From Acidobacteriota bacterium (GTDB lineage Bacteria; Acidobacteriota; Blastocatellia; Pyrinomonadales; Pyrinomonadaceae), in the NCBI GenBank assembly GCA_003222935.1, contig QHXL01000334.1, positions 1 to 6,496 of the forward strand: 6,496 nucleotides of DNA, given 5' to 3'. The position numbers and the translations under genes are program-made. The notes under the pieces were generated by a model. That model had not been told where the DNA came from, made no database searches, and saw only the letters and a program-made list of their open reading frames with translations. Below are positions 5,954-6,496 of the stretch, one piece after another; position 1 is the stretch's first letter, and every line of letters starts with the position of its first letter.

Positions 5954-6496
5954 ATGAGTAAGTCTCGTTTCTTTTTAAGTACTTTAGCCATCGCAGCTTT
6001 TCTTGTTGTGGTGTCTTCTTCTGCCAACGCGCAGGCATCGCGTACATGGGTGTCCGGTGTAGGTGACGACGCCAATCCCTGTAGCCGCACAGCCCCCTGC
6101 AAGACCTGGGCGGGCGCGATCTCAAAGACTGCAGCCTGCGGCGAGATTGACGCGCTGGATCCGGGTGGTTACGGTGCCGTTACCATCACCAAGTCAATTA
6201 CGCTTGATGGCACGGGTACCTTCGCCAGCATTCTTGCTTCCCTGACTACCGGGATCATTATCAATGTCGCAACAACCGACGTGGTAACGATCAGGGGCAT
6301 TTCGATCAATGGGTTCTGTAACGGCATAAGTGGGATAAGAGTTATTGGCAATATGCCTAAAGCCGTTAACGTAGAGGACGTTGTGATTTTCAGATTTAAT
6401 AGTGGTAGAGGCATCGACTGGAATACGACGGCTGGTACTCTTGGCAGATTGAACGTTCGCAACACGGTTATCCGGGACAACACAGGCGACGCAGTG
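5954..6496 (+). CDS. secreted right-handed beta-helix protein, N-terminal part (runs off window)
   Basis: An open frame of 181 codons with no stop before the window edge. The ATG follows AAAGGAG (5941-5947) by 6 bases. Residues 1-26 form a signal peptide (basic SKSR, hydrophobic FFLSTLAIAAFLVVV, cleavage after ANA at 26), so the product is exported. The mature start ASRTWVSGVGDD (28-39) and NPCSRTAPCKTWAGAI (41-56), followed by DPGGYGAVTITKSITLDG (69-86), match a family I recall as right-handed parallel beta-helix proteins. Later coils are suggested by VVTIRGISING (110-120), VNVEDVVIFRF (139-149) and LNVRNTVIRDN (166-176), with hydrophobic residues alternating as in pectate-lyase-like folds. 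Cysteines are at 43, 49, 62 and 122. No catalytic residues can be assigned, and many members of such families have unknown function. It has its own ribosome binding site and lies beyond a terminator, so it is probably transcribed separately from the HYR gene. Confidence 0.9.
   Translation, partial: MSKSRFFLSTLAIAAFLVVVSSSANAQASRTWVSGVGDDANPCSRTAPCKTWAGAISKTAACGEIDALDPGGYGAVTITKSITLDGTGTFASILASLTTGIIINVATTDVVTIRGISINGFCNGISGIRVIGNMPKAVNVEDVVIFRFNSGRGIDWNTTAGTLGRLNVRNTVIRDNTGDAV

Overview
The window looks like chromosomal DNA of a Gram-negative soil or environmental bacterium. The secreted-protein families (HYR-repeat protein with a PxKF-type C-terminus, and a beta-helix protein beginning ASRTWVSGVGDD) resemble ones I associate with Acidobacteriota, especially Blastocatellia. 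That placement is recall-based inference, not a search result. No mobile element, CRISPR array, tRNA or rRNA was seen. Left part (about 11-1914, minus strand): a two-gene operon, rmlB then rmlD, encoding two enzymes of dTDP-L-rhamnose synthesis. They overlap by 4 bases (TTGA), and rmlD uses a TTG start. rmlA and rmlC are not in the window. The operon probably continues past the left edge. Middle (1915-2591): 677 bases without a convincing gene, between the divergently transcribed rml operon and the large secreted-protein gene. It holds candidate promoters in both directions and several small inverted repeats. Right part (2592-6496, plus strand): a 1067-residue exported multidomain protein (signal sequence, N-terminal domain with one cysteine pair, DUF11-like domain, seven HYR-type beta-sandwich modules, PxKF-type C-terminal domain). 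It is followed by a strong intrinsic terminator and then the first 181 codons of a secreted right-handed beta-helix protein that runs off the window. The two right-hand genes are probably separate transcription units, because the terminator lies between them and the second gene has its own ribosome binding site. All the genes fit cell-envelope functions: rhamnose for surface polysaccharide, and two exported proteins likely at the surface or outside the cell. A direct functional link between the sugar genes and the secreted proteins is not shown by the sequence. I did not find a clear new defence, mobile or RNA system here. The most interesting material is the modular architecture of the HYR protein and the undefined 677-base divergent region.
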